From NCBI GenBank assembly GCA_025345505.1, contig JANVCC010000022.1:34049741-34113740 (forward strand): a DNA stretch of 64,000 nt, given 5' to 3'. The translations under genes were made by a program, and so were the position numbers. Position 1 is the stretch's first letter. The number at the start of each line of letters is the position of its first letter. Below, in pieces: positions 36,542 to 47,945 of this stretch. This DNA comes from Todiramphus chloris collaris (Eukaryota > Chordata > Aves > Coraciiformes > Alcedinidae). The notes beneath the pieces were generated by a model that saw only the letters and a list, made by a program, of their open reading frames with translations, was not told the origin of the DNA and ran no database searches.

Positions 36542-38277
36542 TATCCAGGAAGACTGTATTCCATAGGAGGCTTCAACCTTTTTTCTGTGAGCCACTGACA
36601 ATAGCAAAGGAAGCAAGGGAAAAATGATTTCTGCACAGATGCAGAGCGCCCAACAAGAGGGGAGCTTTTCCAAGTCCTCAGCAACAAGCATCTGGGGACA
36701 TCATTACATTTTGTTGGACAAGCTAGACACAAGCATGAGATTTCTGAATAATACTAGATTTTATTTTTTTTTTTCCCCCGGATGCACTCTGTAAACCACT
36801 GTAAAACCAGAGTGAAGTGCACCGAAGACAGTGGAGTAAGGAAAGGGTTTTAAAGAGAGGAGTTTGAAAAGGTAGGAAAAAGTATAAAAATTAAGCTTAA
36901 TCCAGGGAAACATATAGAAAATTAACATGGATAGTTCAGAGAAAATGTGCATGTGGCAGGTATTTCAAAAGAGGAGAAAGGTTATTTTAAGTACCCTGAC
37001 TATACTTTAGTATGCAGTAATGGCAAGAAATAAAGGGCAGGTGCATTGCAACTACAGTACAGACGATTAAAGGTTTCAATGGTGTATCCAGGTTAGTTAG
37101 GAATGCAAATATTTGCTATGAGATGTAGTTACAGAACCAGCACTAGAATCTTCAGAAGTGGTGTAAAGAAGATTTTTAGAAGATTAAAGCAATTCCCACA
37201 CCAATCACATAGGAGGTGAATTAGAGGGGGGAAAAGGAGGAGTGTCTTTCAATTTACATCAGCTCTGTCTGCACAGATCAAGAGCACAAGAGAGCTCAAC
37301 TGCTTTGTAGAGTACAAACACTTGTATGTGAAATTTATTAATAAAAGAAAAGAAGCAGCTGGTAAAAACAAAAGCTGCTGACAGAGAGTCCTACTCAAAA
37401 CTCCGTGATATGGTTGGGAAAATTTGCATTACTTTAAAGGAAGTATTAGTCTTGGTCTGGAGTATTTATGTAAGGGTGACAAGTATTCACCACTTAGTTT
37501 CAATAGAAGAGCTTTCAGTAACAGGAAAACACTAGGAAAGTTGCCTAATTTTTTAGTTGTGTAACTGTCTCTGTACTGCTTTTTCTGCTGTTCCCATGGT
37601 TTCCAATCCATAATGATAAAGGACCTGATAGTCTGATGGTCATGTCTATGCAGAGCACCTGGTTCTGAGTACAAGCCAACAGTAGACTAACCACCTGTCT
37701 GTGAATGATAATGAACTCTATTGCTTCTTTCCTATCCTAAGGACAAGTCAGCATTTATACTATCTGGAATTATGTCACATTTACTCTACAGCTGGTCTTA
37801 TAGGCATTTTTCTCTCAATGTCACCACAGCAAGTCACATGGTTGCATTTTTTCCCTATATTTACACAAATACCCTTGTTTAACACCATAGCATGAGCAAG
37901 ATCCCCTTCAACTTACTATAAATAACATTTAGATACAGGACACAGTAACAGCACTATAGAAATAGAAGCTTCATAGAGAGAAAGGGAAGGCTATTATATA
38001 TCGTTGCAAGTTTTTCCTAACATAACACATATCCCTGAAACCCAGAGGTCATTTATTGCAAATATAACGGATACATTCATATGCACCAAGGGTAATAAAT
38101 ATTGCAAATTAAGTTGAATAATGACTATATTGTCTATTTCATTTCTACATGAGAGGCACAGATGGGACTTAATGTTAGTCAGTATTTATAATACAATATA
38201 TGGAATAACTCTCATTCCAAGTTAGAATTGCAGAAATGTCACAAACATTAATTTAGTGTTACTTCCTGAGGAACAAG
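36542..38277. other. Non-coding DNA, no gene seen
   Basis: No frame with family motifs and no LTR or LINE end. It holds a T-rich/C-rich stretch near 36760-36780 and otherwise ordinary AT-rich sequence. Confidence 0.6.
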
Positions 38278-38375
38278 CAAAAAACAAACAAACAAACAAA
38301 AACAAACAACCCCAAACCAAACAAAACCCAACAAAACCCAACAAAACCAAAACCAAACCACAAACAAACCCCCAA
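38278..38375 (+). repeat. AC-rich (AAAC)n-type simple repeat
   Basis: About 100 bases consist only of A and C. They begin as near-perfect AAAC units and degrade into AAACCCAAC and AAACC variants. The opposite strand is therefore G/T only. Because of this composition both strands show spurious open frames here. Confidence 0.92.
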
Positions 38376-39821
38376 CATTGCAAGCAAACAATGTGTATGG
38401 AATTTAAAATTAATATGTTAATCATGAGCCTACATTCTTTCAAGTTATGACTATTTTTCTTGTCAGAAGATCTTGGGGTTTAAAAGGTTAAGGGAAAAAA
38501 GTCATGCAGTACAGCAGTACTAGAAAAATACTTCTTGTCATGTTTTTAACTGGATTGATTGTTTCAAATGTATTTTAGTGTACATGAACCTTCAAAATAT
38601 TTCTATAAGTAACAAACAGGATGTGAAGAATTGGTGACACAAAGGAAAAAGAGGCAGTCATTGCCATAAATAAGAATAAATAACTATAATCTGAGTAATG
38701 GGCTGCTGACATGTATACAAGCATGTATGTAATGTATACAACTGAGTTTCCAAGATTTTTGGTGACATAAATGGAGCATATATAACTTACAGGTCTACTG
38801 TTCCAACCAGCTACTTATGTTAAGTACATCTCTGACAGCTTGGTTGATTTGAGCTTCTTGTGGGAGCTATAGGGAGGTGAAGGAGCATGAACAAGCAACT
38901 GCTATGGTTGGTAGAATAGTGAATAAAATTAATTCTTGAGATAAGAATATGAAGATACAATATTAATAAAAAACAGAGGAAGTCAGATGTTTACTAAAGA
39001 TCTATTGATCTTATTTATCACATCACACAAAGCTGGGAGTCATTGGATTTCCTTACAGCGTGAATTTTTGTAGGCTACTAAGTCCATAGGTATACACTAT
39101 GATTTTTAGATTCCCAACAAATTATGCAAGGATAGTGAATGAGGACTAAGGTTTCTTAATTGGGTAATTCTTGATTTAGGAAACAGAAAGACATATTTTC
39201 TTCTCACAAGATTTCCCAAGCCAGAACTTTAGCTGTTCTTTGGTTATGAATCTAGATCCTGAAGTTGATGTTAGTTATGTTAATAATTATTATTATGATG
39301 TTAGTTGATGTTAATTATTTTTATTCCTGGCCCAAGATATCTTGTTCCATAATTTCATAGGAAACAAATTGTGTGTCTAGGAAATACATTTCACTGTATA
39401 CACTATGTAAAAAGCCTTGCATATATCATGGAAACAGGAGTTGTATTGGAACAGTTAGTAATAAGGAACCTGATAAAGCCTGTCCTATTGATAAGAGACC
39501 TTGCTATGCTAATGTTACAGGCAGAAGTCATCCTTAAGTTTGGTAGATAAGACCTAACAATCCACTACATTGTAACAGATGCCTGGCAGTGCTCAGCACA
39601 GCTTAGAAAGATATAGTAGCAAATGTCACATTAGAGTCACCATTACTGTTCTTTTCACTACAGGCAGATTGACTCAAGGCTGTTTGCTCACCACAGCATA
39701 ATACATCTCCAAGATTTTATATTTTTTTAAATTCACTAAGCAATGAAAAAATGTAGAAAGTAGAAAATGATACCAAATTGGAGTAATTTATGCATATGCT
39801 CCAATTAGATCTCTTACAAAA
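38376..39821. other. Non-coding DNA, no gene seen
   Basis: AT-rich sequence without recognisable exons. A short imperfect TTA/ATGTTAGT repetition is present at about 39268-39320. Confidence 0.6.
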
Positions 39822-40150
39822 ATCACAGAATGTCTTTGGTTGGAAGAGGTCTTCAAGCTCATCTAGTCCAACCTTGGACCCAACACTGCAAGCTCACCGC
39901 AAAACCATGTCCCTGAGCACCAGGTCCACACGCCAGTTAAATGCCTCCAGGGATGGTGACTCCACCACTGCCCTGGGCAGACCATTCCAATGTTTGATAA
40001 CCCTTTCAATGAAGAAATGTTTCCTACTATCCAGCCTAAAGCTCCTCTGGCATGACTTGCATCCATTCCCTCTAGTCCCATCACACTTCACCAGGGAGAA
40101 GAGGCTGTCCCCCTCCTTGCTCCAACCTCCATTCAGGTAGTTGTAGATAG
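39822..40150 (-). mobile_element. CR1 LINE 3' fragment
   Basis: The plus strand begins AATCACAGAATG and continues CTTTGGTTGGAAGAGGTCTTCAAGCTCATCTAGTCCAACC, the reverse complement of a CR1 3' end. Then come the segment CCTCCAGGGATGGTGACTCC and CCCTTTCAATGAAGAAATGTTTCCT, typical of the CR1 region upstream of the 3' UTR. The minus-strand translation includes RKHFFIERV, the end of ORF2. It is 5'-truncated at about 40150, with moderate divergence. Confidence 0.92.
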
Positions 40151-40430
40151 TTCTTGTACATGGGTTAAAGAGTTAAAGGTCGAAGAGTTTCCTCTTTAGA
40201 AAAGTAACTGTTTTTTTAAATCTCTACCCATCTGAAATGTACACTTTTAAACCCAAGGAGTATTTTTAGCATGTTTTTAACAGCTACAGGCCTTTGGCTT
40301 CTTCTGCCTACTACAGCAAGTTGTTACTCCATGAATGTTGCTACTCCATGACAGAATCATTGTGGTGGGTCCATTCCTCTGTCAAGTTGAAGGAGGCTTC
40401 CCTTTCAGTGGGGACTTCAGATGTCTGGGG

Positions 40431-40580
40431 ATTTTTTTTTTAATGTATATACACACACATATATGTATGTATATGTGTATGTATAGATATATAAAAATAT
40501 ATCTAGAGAATGATATATCAATCTCCCCATATATACGTATACATACTTTATATATATATACATATACATTTTTATAGTTT
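40431..40580. repeat. TA/CA microsatellite, compound
   Basis: A T10 run is followed by TATATACACACACATATATGTATGTATATGTGTATG and further TA-rich units to about 40577. Short open frames across it on both strands (Ile/Tyr-rich) are products of the repeat. Confidence 0.85.
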
Positions 40581-43500
40581 GGCATAATAGCCTTCACTTG
40601 GAGAAATATGGGCCATACGGAGAAGTGAGCCAGCATTTATTAAAGACATTCTCTCAAGCAGCTCTGGTTATCAAGGCTTGTCAGAGTTTCAGTGCTTTCC
40701 CAACCATAAAGGCATGTACAGTCAATCTTCTTGGAACCCAGGGTGTGAGAGTTAATGAAATTTGACAACTGATTGATGTAAGATTCAGCTTTGAATTTGG
40801 AAACCCAATTACCTCTTTCCCTTTCAAAGCAGAGGTCGATCCAGTCAACACAACTGTACTGCCATACTTTGCAATTCAATCTGAGAGGTTGCAGGAGATT
40901 CTGGTCTTCAGAAAAGACTAATACATAACAAGCAAAATCTGTAGATGTAGACAACATACATTGACTAACAACTGGTCACGTGAGCCCAGTGGAAATATGA
41001 ACATACCCTTTCTCCATACAGACAAAGGTTATTTCTATTAGTAAGCTGCTTGTGGTTGAAGGTACAACCACAGTACTCAGCTGAAATGCCTCAGTTTCTT
41101 AACTCCATACCTCTTCCTCAGTGGTAAGTCTTTCTGTCCAGAAGGTTCAGGGGAATTGCTTCATTTGGTGTGCTGAAGATAATAAAAATTTGACAGAGCT
41201 GGGACATACTGCATGAACAGAAGAATCTAGCCAATTGCTTATAAGCTTTAACAACCAGCTTTTCAATATCAAATTAGCTCATTAGGCTGTTTGTCTAAAA
41301 ATGGAAATACCACAACTTGTTGTGCAGATATCTGCAAGCAGAAACCTCTGTGTTGCAATCAGACAGGCAGAAATGAAGTTATAGTGATTTCTGTCCTTTC
41401 CCCATTCCTTGACTTGTTAATGTGGAGTATATGGACATTAAGCAGTCAGGTGGGTGTACACCTTCTTGGCATCTGTCCTGGACTTAGTTTTTAATAATTA
41501 AGGATTGTTTAAAGACACTATAACATTAAATTTTACAAAAGTACTTTTGTTGGAAAAAGCCCCTTGAAGGGAAATAAGAAAAAAGGGGAGATTGCCCAGG
41601 CTATGGCAGAGAACAACCAGAACCATTACAACTGTTATCCCAGGTTTTTACAGGATTCCTGAGAAAGTAAATCAGAGCACTGATCTGTGAAAAGGAAGCT
41701 GGCTTTTTATTACATGCACTTTGAAGCACGCTCTGGAAGAATGAAGTGACAGCAAAGTATCTCAGCAATCCAGTGTTAGGCCTGATCCTCCTCATTCAGT
41801 CACTAGTATGAATCAGAAATAACGCTGGGGAGTGCATGCAAGGTAATGAGGATGACATTATTTTTTTAGAGATCTTCCTATCTTAGTTTTATTTCCATTT
41901 TTAAGAGGCAGAAACCTCATCAGCCCTGAAAGAAATGAGACTGCCCCTAAAAGCAGGCCACCTCTCTGGTTGTGCATCAAGCTGTTACAAAGCACTGGTT
42001 TATATATTCCTATGCATTTTAGGGTTAATCTGTCAGTTTCCGATCTTTGAGATCATTTATCAAATATCTGCTTATACACATTGCAATTCTCTGCATATCA
42101 AGAATCATGAATACTTTGATAAAAATGATCCTCACCTCACATGCCCACTTCTGCTTCATGCAGCACAGCCCTGCAGAAGCAACCCCCTCTTTGGCTGTAG
42201 AGGGACTGTGAAATGGAAAGGAGTCTGCAGGCTCCTGTACAACTGTTCTGGGATGTACGGACCAGTTGCAGAATTAAAAAGACCCACATATGGTTATGCC
42301 TTATGAAACAGCAATACATTTTTCACCACGACATTGTGGTAGCTGTCAGTGATGAGTCAGGATAAACCTTATTGCACAAACTGTTGTTCGTAATAAATAC
42401 TGCTCTTAGACTGAAAGGGTGGCTTTTAATAAGGCAGAATACAACAGTAGGTGAATCCTATAGGTATAGAGAGTAATGAACTCACAGGCATCGTCCTTTC
42501 CAGGGAGTAAGACAGATCATCAATTTGTTGTACCCAGAACACAGCTGATGTGCTGCAGCATTGTGGTGGAGGAGCCTCAGAGGAGCTGTCTCTCTGCTGT
42601 AGCCCAGGGTGAACAAATTCCCATCTCCAGCCCGTCAGAAACACCTCAGCAGTATGGCTGTTCAGCTTGGTACCACAGCCAGGACATGACCCTCTGTGCT
42701 GCACAAAAACACGAAAGAGCCCGTTTCTTCCCCTACCATCAAATAACAAAACTTTCCTTTCTGCACTGCAGCACTTAAATGTGGACTTGTCTCTAAAGTC
42801 CACATCAAATATGTTATATCCCAAATAACTACTATAGTACCCACTAACAGATGCTTCATCTAGAATACTTGATGGAAAAAAATATTAAAGGAAATAATAG
42901 ACAAAACTTATAAATTAAACAGTTAATAAAGTTTCAATTCAATATTAATTTGCAAATCTGCCACTGGATTTAGTGAAATGAAGAGCCGTGCACAGTAAGA
43001 GATGACTAGAAGATTTTTTTTTTCTAGTTTTCAGTGAGTTAAAAAACATAGTACACCAGCCTTTCTGGTGTCCCTGCAGTCATGCTGCATGCCGCACCAC
43101 ATGAGAATGACCCTTCAGAAAACAACCAGGTTTCATGCTTGGGCATTTACATATTTTTGGGACCAGGTTTCTCATTTCAATCTCTTTTGGCATGTGGCTG
43201 CAAACCTTTGAATCTTCCCCTCAACAGGAAGACAGAACCTCAATAGTTTTTGCCTGGAGTAACTTTGCTGAAGAGGAGTAAATAAATAGCAGTCACTCCT
43301 CAGAAAGAGAAGAGCTGTTTCCAGGCTCCCTTCCGCTGGAAGGGCATCAGACCAGCAACAGCTATGAACTTGACTAAACCTTCAGTTTCTCATGACCTTG
43401 ACCAAATTTTGGGTAAATGCTGATGAGTCACCAGTTCTTCCCCACAATTCTCAATTACCCATGGACAAGACAGGTCCTCTGTGAAATAAGCTACAAAGAC

Positions 43501-45101
43501 ATTTCAGCTGCTCCATGAGCTCAGAAATACACCTGTTGGCATGGATGTCAGGAGCAGCTGGGAGCCCTGTTAACAAGCAGTGTAGGTTAGACCAGTGATG
43601 GAGCCATAGGTTCCAACTGCTCACCTCTCTCTGTAGCACAGACCTGAAGGGAAGCCCCACTCTGACAGGAGGGGGAAGACAAAGAGGGGTAGGAACTGGG
43701 GGCATTCCTGCCACAGGATACCTGCTAACTGTTACACATCACAGTTTAAAAGTACTTGGTGCAAGCTCAGGCAACGGAAAACCTTTGTCTGTGTATGTTA
43801 TGTATGTGTCGATAGCTGCTATCATTTCATTTAAAGGACTGGTTTATGAAATGTCACACTTGAAGAGCAGTATTCATCTGCATCGGTTGTCTATCCCTCA
43901 ACTTAAACAATTTTTTTCTCAGTAGAATCAGATATTTTGGCATGAAGTGGAAGATAATACAAGCCTAACACAAGTAACAGTAGCTGTAGATCGTTATCTC
44001 CATTTCCAGTTGTATTCAGAATGAGGAAGGAGGCTGTATAGTTATTCCAACCCAAGTGAGGCCAGAGGTAACACAACGCTGTAAATCCTCCTTCTGGATG
44101 GGGACATGGGTAAGCCACCTCCCATCACATTCCTGTAGGTCTCAGGGGAGCAGTGAATACCTCACAGCAACAGAAATTTTGAATATTCTTCTTCCTTTTT
44201 TTTTTTTCCCCATTTTCTGTAAATTGAGACAGTAAGTGAAATGGAGCAGAGGGACAGTATACTTCAGTTTCGGTCAAAATTTGTGGTTACCTGGTTCATG
44301 GATGATGAGAAAGTTCCCCTTCAGACAGCACATGAATCAAGACATAAATGTCACATCAGAGCATAGGGGATTGCTTAGTTTTACTTATATGATACTTATA
44401 TATGGGAGACATGATTATATGGTGGGCACACTCTTTTGAATTTGCATTTCTATAATTATTTAGCAAAAACAATAACTATGAGGAAAGTGATATATAGTCA
44501 TATCAAAATTTGTTAATGGCGTTAAATTACTGGCAAAGGGTATCTACCTCCTCTTTGACAAATATGTACTATCACTAATTGACTCAGGTAAAACAGAAAG
44601 TATCCCGCAGGCACCTGGTCTTCAACCGCATATGTCCATTTGATCATATAAAATCATAAAAAAATCCTGATGTCCAGGTCATCTGTCCGGATTAAGAAGT
44701 TCCACTCTGAGTAAGTGTTGAGAGAGATCTATGAGCTATTTCAGAGGAGTTTGTTTTGAACTAGTCATGTAATTTAATAAAATATCACTTCTGCAATTTC
44801 CTCCAGTCCTTTGCACTGGTATTAAAAGTTCAGGGTTAGCAAAGTCTGTCCTTTGAAAAAAAATAAAAGGAACCATCAATGCCTTTCCTCTAGGTTTTCT
44901 GCAATATCGTCAGGTTTTTCAGGGCAAAAAGCAGTTTTAAGAACTCAGAATCTTCTCTATGCACGGATTTGAAACTTTCAACACATTCCAAAATGTCGCT
45001 TCTTCATTTAAATCACTACCTTGAGGATTTATAAACCAGCAGATACAAATTTAGTCCTTCTTAAGCAGAATGTAGAATTCGAATGTACTGCTTCATGTTA
45101 G
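40581..45101. other. Non-coding DNA, no gene seen
   Basis: No exon or element could be assigned. The stretches around 42470-42780 and 43040-43740 are somewhat GC-richer than their surroundings and carry overlapping frames of 87-132 codons on both strands without any recognised motif. They could be old unclassified repeats. Confidence 0.55.
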
Positions 45102-45106
45102 ACTAT
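45102..45106. repeat. Left target-site duplication (ACTAT)
   Basis: ACTAT directly precedes the TG of the solo LTR and is repeated exactly after its terminal CA at 45579-45583. A 5-bp duplication fits ERVL-type integration. Confidence 0.9.
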
Positions 45107-45578
45107 TGTAGTGGGTCTGGCTGAGCTGCTTTTCCCCACCCAGCCCTCCTGCTGCAGCACTGGGAGCTGGAGGGTGTTGATAACACACCCGTGTTATGAC
45201 TGCCAGTGCTCACACGGCACCAGAAAATGGGGGGGGGCAAGATGGGGGAGAGGATACAGCTGATCTGAGCTGACCAGTGGGATATTCCATACCATATGAT
45301 GTCAGCTCAGCTATAAAGGGAGACGGCAGGAGGAGGATGGGAGGGCATTCAGCTTTGTCCTCCGAGCAACTGATATGTGTTCTGGAGCCCTGCTTCCTGG
45401 ACTCAGCCTGACATCGCCTGCAGACAGGAAGTAGACAATAACAACTTTACCTATCATAACCCACTTCTCTTTTCTTTTCATCTTATTCTCTCCCTACGTG
45501 CCATGCTGACAGAGGTTGGGGGGAGTGACAGAAGGGCTTGGTGGGCACCTGGTGCCCAGCCAGGGTAAACCCACCACA
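45107..45578 (+). mobile_element. Solo LTR, same family as the ERVL-type provirus
   Basis: It starts TGTAGTGGGTCTGGC and ends AACCCACCACA, 472 bp, the same length as the proviral 3' LTR at 7929-8400 and matching it from end to end in the opposite orientation. By eye roughly a dozen differences fall in the first 220 bases. Several differences in the second half are CpG in the proviral copy but TpG or CpA here, as expected from methylation decay. No internal sequence adjoins it. With intact duplications on both sides, it is the product of recombination between the two LTRs of a former provirus. Confidence 0.96.
45312..45317 (+). promoter_or_regulatory. LTR TATA box
   Basis: CTATAAAGGGAG lies about 205 bases into the LTR, at the same offset as in the provirus. 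It is the likely U3 promoter of the ancestor. Present activity cannot be judged. Confidence 0.6.
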
Positions 45579-45583
45579 ACTAT
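45579..45583. repeat. Right target-site duplication (ACTAT)
   Basis: An exact copy of the five bases at 45102-45106, immediately after the LTR end. Confidence 0.9.
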
Positions 45584-45623
45584 GTAAAGGCTTAACTAGA
45601 TGGCATAATCTACTATTTGATGG

Positions 45624-45648
45624 AAAAAAAAAAAAAAAAAAAAAAAAA
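45624..45648 (+). repeat. A25 homopolymer
   Basis: 25 uninterrupted A residues, 40 bases past the solo LTR target duplication. It lies outside the LTR, so it is not part of that element. Confidence 0.9.
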
Positions 45649-47923
45649 GAAAATTGAGAAGAATTACATTACTCCAAGCTTTCTTTGTGCTCTGCACATA
45701 TTACTGATATAATTTTCTGCCAGAGATATTAATCATTTTGAGAAATTTGTCTCTTGGAAAGCACCAGTTACAGCAGACCATATTGCATTTTCCAAGAGTA
45801 AATGAAGGATTAGCTTTTTCCCTGTTTAGGCTGCACAATTTGCATGTCAATTGAGATTATCCTCATGATTTTAAAGTTACTCAGCTCATCTCAAGGAAGA
45901 TATTTTGCTGAAGCTGATGTCAGTTTTATTTTTGCACACTGTACAGCATCTGAAGACAGTAAACACTAACTTTAAAACCCCATCCCATACAACATTGATA
46001 AGCTTTCTGGTTGGTTGTTTAGCATGACTTAGTCTTATAGAAGAGTAAACTTTCATGAGATGGACTTTCATAACAAGTAAACGTTCCTAGAAATAATTTT
46101 AATTAATGTTGCAGAAGTTGCCTTGCTTAAAATGGGAACCACACCATACAGATCAGTTCACATTTTCTTCCTTTATTTACACCAGCTAGGGATGTATTAC
46201 CCTACAATAATAGATGGCTGTGAAAATGGTCTCAATGGGGTTTCTTTTCCCTTTGTTATATTATTCTCTGCTGGAAAAAAAAATATAACAAAGATAACTT
46301 TGTAATTTTTTCTTTTTTTTTTCTCCCCCAGCCTGCTCAGACAAAGGCCTGGAAGCATGATCAGAGCTTTAAAACAAAATCTAAAGTACTATTGTATCTA
46401 TAGCTGGGTGGAGGTTTTACAGTGAAGTGTTTCCTGAGCAGCAAATGTCAGTTCATAAACAGAACTGACTGTTCTCCGCAGCAGTTTGCCAGATTCAATG
46501 AGGTTTCATTTAGGGAAAAAATAATTCTTGCAGGGCATCGATGAGGAAGAACCTGCAGACAGAGCTGTGCTACTGTGAGCTGAGAAAGGTGGATGTAAAA
46601 GGAGAAAAGGACAAAATCAGATAACTCGGAGGAAAAGAAAAACATATCCCTACATGAATTTGCCTTTCAGAAAACAACAAGCAGGAGCATTGCTAAAGTC
46701 CTTCAAGAAATGGGCAAGATGTCTCTGGGAAGTGTAAACATCAGGACACACTGAAACATAGCTGTGGTCTTCTTCTGAGCTCCATTCCCCCATGTGAAGC
46801 GACCAGGGTACAGGGGCAGGGATCATATAGCCATAGAGGAGCTTTGTTTGATCTGAAAGCTGCAGGTTTTTGACAGGAGGGTGCCAGGATATCATGCTCT
46901 GCTTTACTACTGTACCTACCTCAGCCACTGAGGTGGACATGGCCACTCACTTTCCCCTGCAGCTTCCAGAGTGGCTCACGTGGGACCAGGAGAGAATATC
47001 TCCACTATTTGTATGGAAAATTAAAGAAATTATGCTATTTTCCTGGATTCTCATGTTGTGATTCTTCCTGTCTGTGTAATCACAAACGAAAAAAAAAAAG
47101 CAAAACCATAATAAAGTATATGGGGAGATTGATTATGGGAGATCTATTTCTCTAATGCAATCTATTTTACTTTGAGCAATCTTGTTTCATATCACCCAGT
47201 AATGCAATTACACCCATTTCCTTATGAACATACCCCTAATAACATTATTTTGGTGTCTTTGTAGCTGAAGCTCAGTATCAAAAAGAATTTCAGCACAATT
47301 AGGTTTAATAGGATTTGGAGCACTGAAACACGGTGAAAAAGCAAATAGAGTGAATGATGCAGTGGGACAGATCTGGATGTGCTACTTTGCATTCTTTCCA
47401 AAATTTCTACAAGGTGCTGCTGACTATCAATGAAAATTAATGCCACAGACCATGTTTGGCCTTGAAGAAGAGAAGAATTATTCAGCCTAATTTAGGAGGG
47501 TGGTTTTTTTGATCATTCTATTTTTCCATCAGCCACATCAAGGAGTAAAATTGGCTCCTCAGCCTTCCCACTCTAATAACAAGTAAGAGGCTGCCTTGGA
47601 AATTAGAAACAATCCTAATTATACGGAAAAAGTATCCTATGAAAAAGTACAGTTCTGTAGGGTTTGGGTTTTTTTATCTTGGATTAAAATTATTATTCTA
47701 AAATGTTCAGTTATGCTCTAACCATAATTATAAAAGCTCATAGTATTTCTTTTATTACTTTTTTCTTGTAGTTTGCCAGCAATATGGAAACCCATCTTTA
47801 TCAGCTGTTGAATGTTTCTTCACAGACTTATTGATTAATGTGCTTGTACACTATAAACCCTGGGAGATTCTAGACTTAATCATAAATAGCTTATTTATAG
47901 AGAAAGTATTTTGAAATCCAGAC

Positions 47924-47945
47924 TTTTTTTTTTTTTTTTTTTTTT
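47924..47945 (+). repeat. T22 homopolymer
   Basis: 22 uninterrupted T residues followed by AAAGAAC. If it marks a poly(A) tail, the retrocopy would lie on the minus strand to the right, but nothing recognisable is there. Confidence 0.9.

Noticed and set aside
38222-38450. Low-complexity frames on both strands (Lys/Gln/Asn/Pro-rich and Leu/Val/Phe/Gly-rich)
   Set aside because: They are produced by the A/C-only simple repeat, which lacks stops for compositional reasons.
40335-40577. 80-codon plus-strand and 84-codon minus-strand frames rich in Ile and Tyr
   Set aside because: Both are translations of the TA/CA microsatellite.
46311-46332. Long pyrimidine tract ending CAG, like a 3' splice site before an exon
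   Set aside because: The following sequence has no long open frame or family similarity; T-rich tracts ending in CAG are common in AT-rich DNA.
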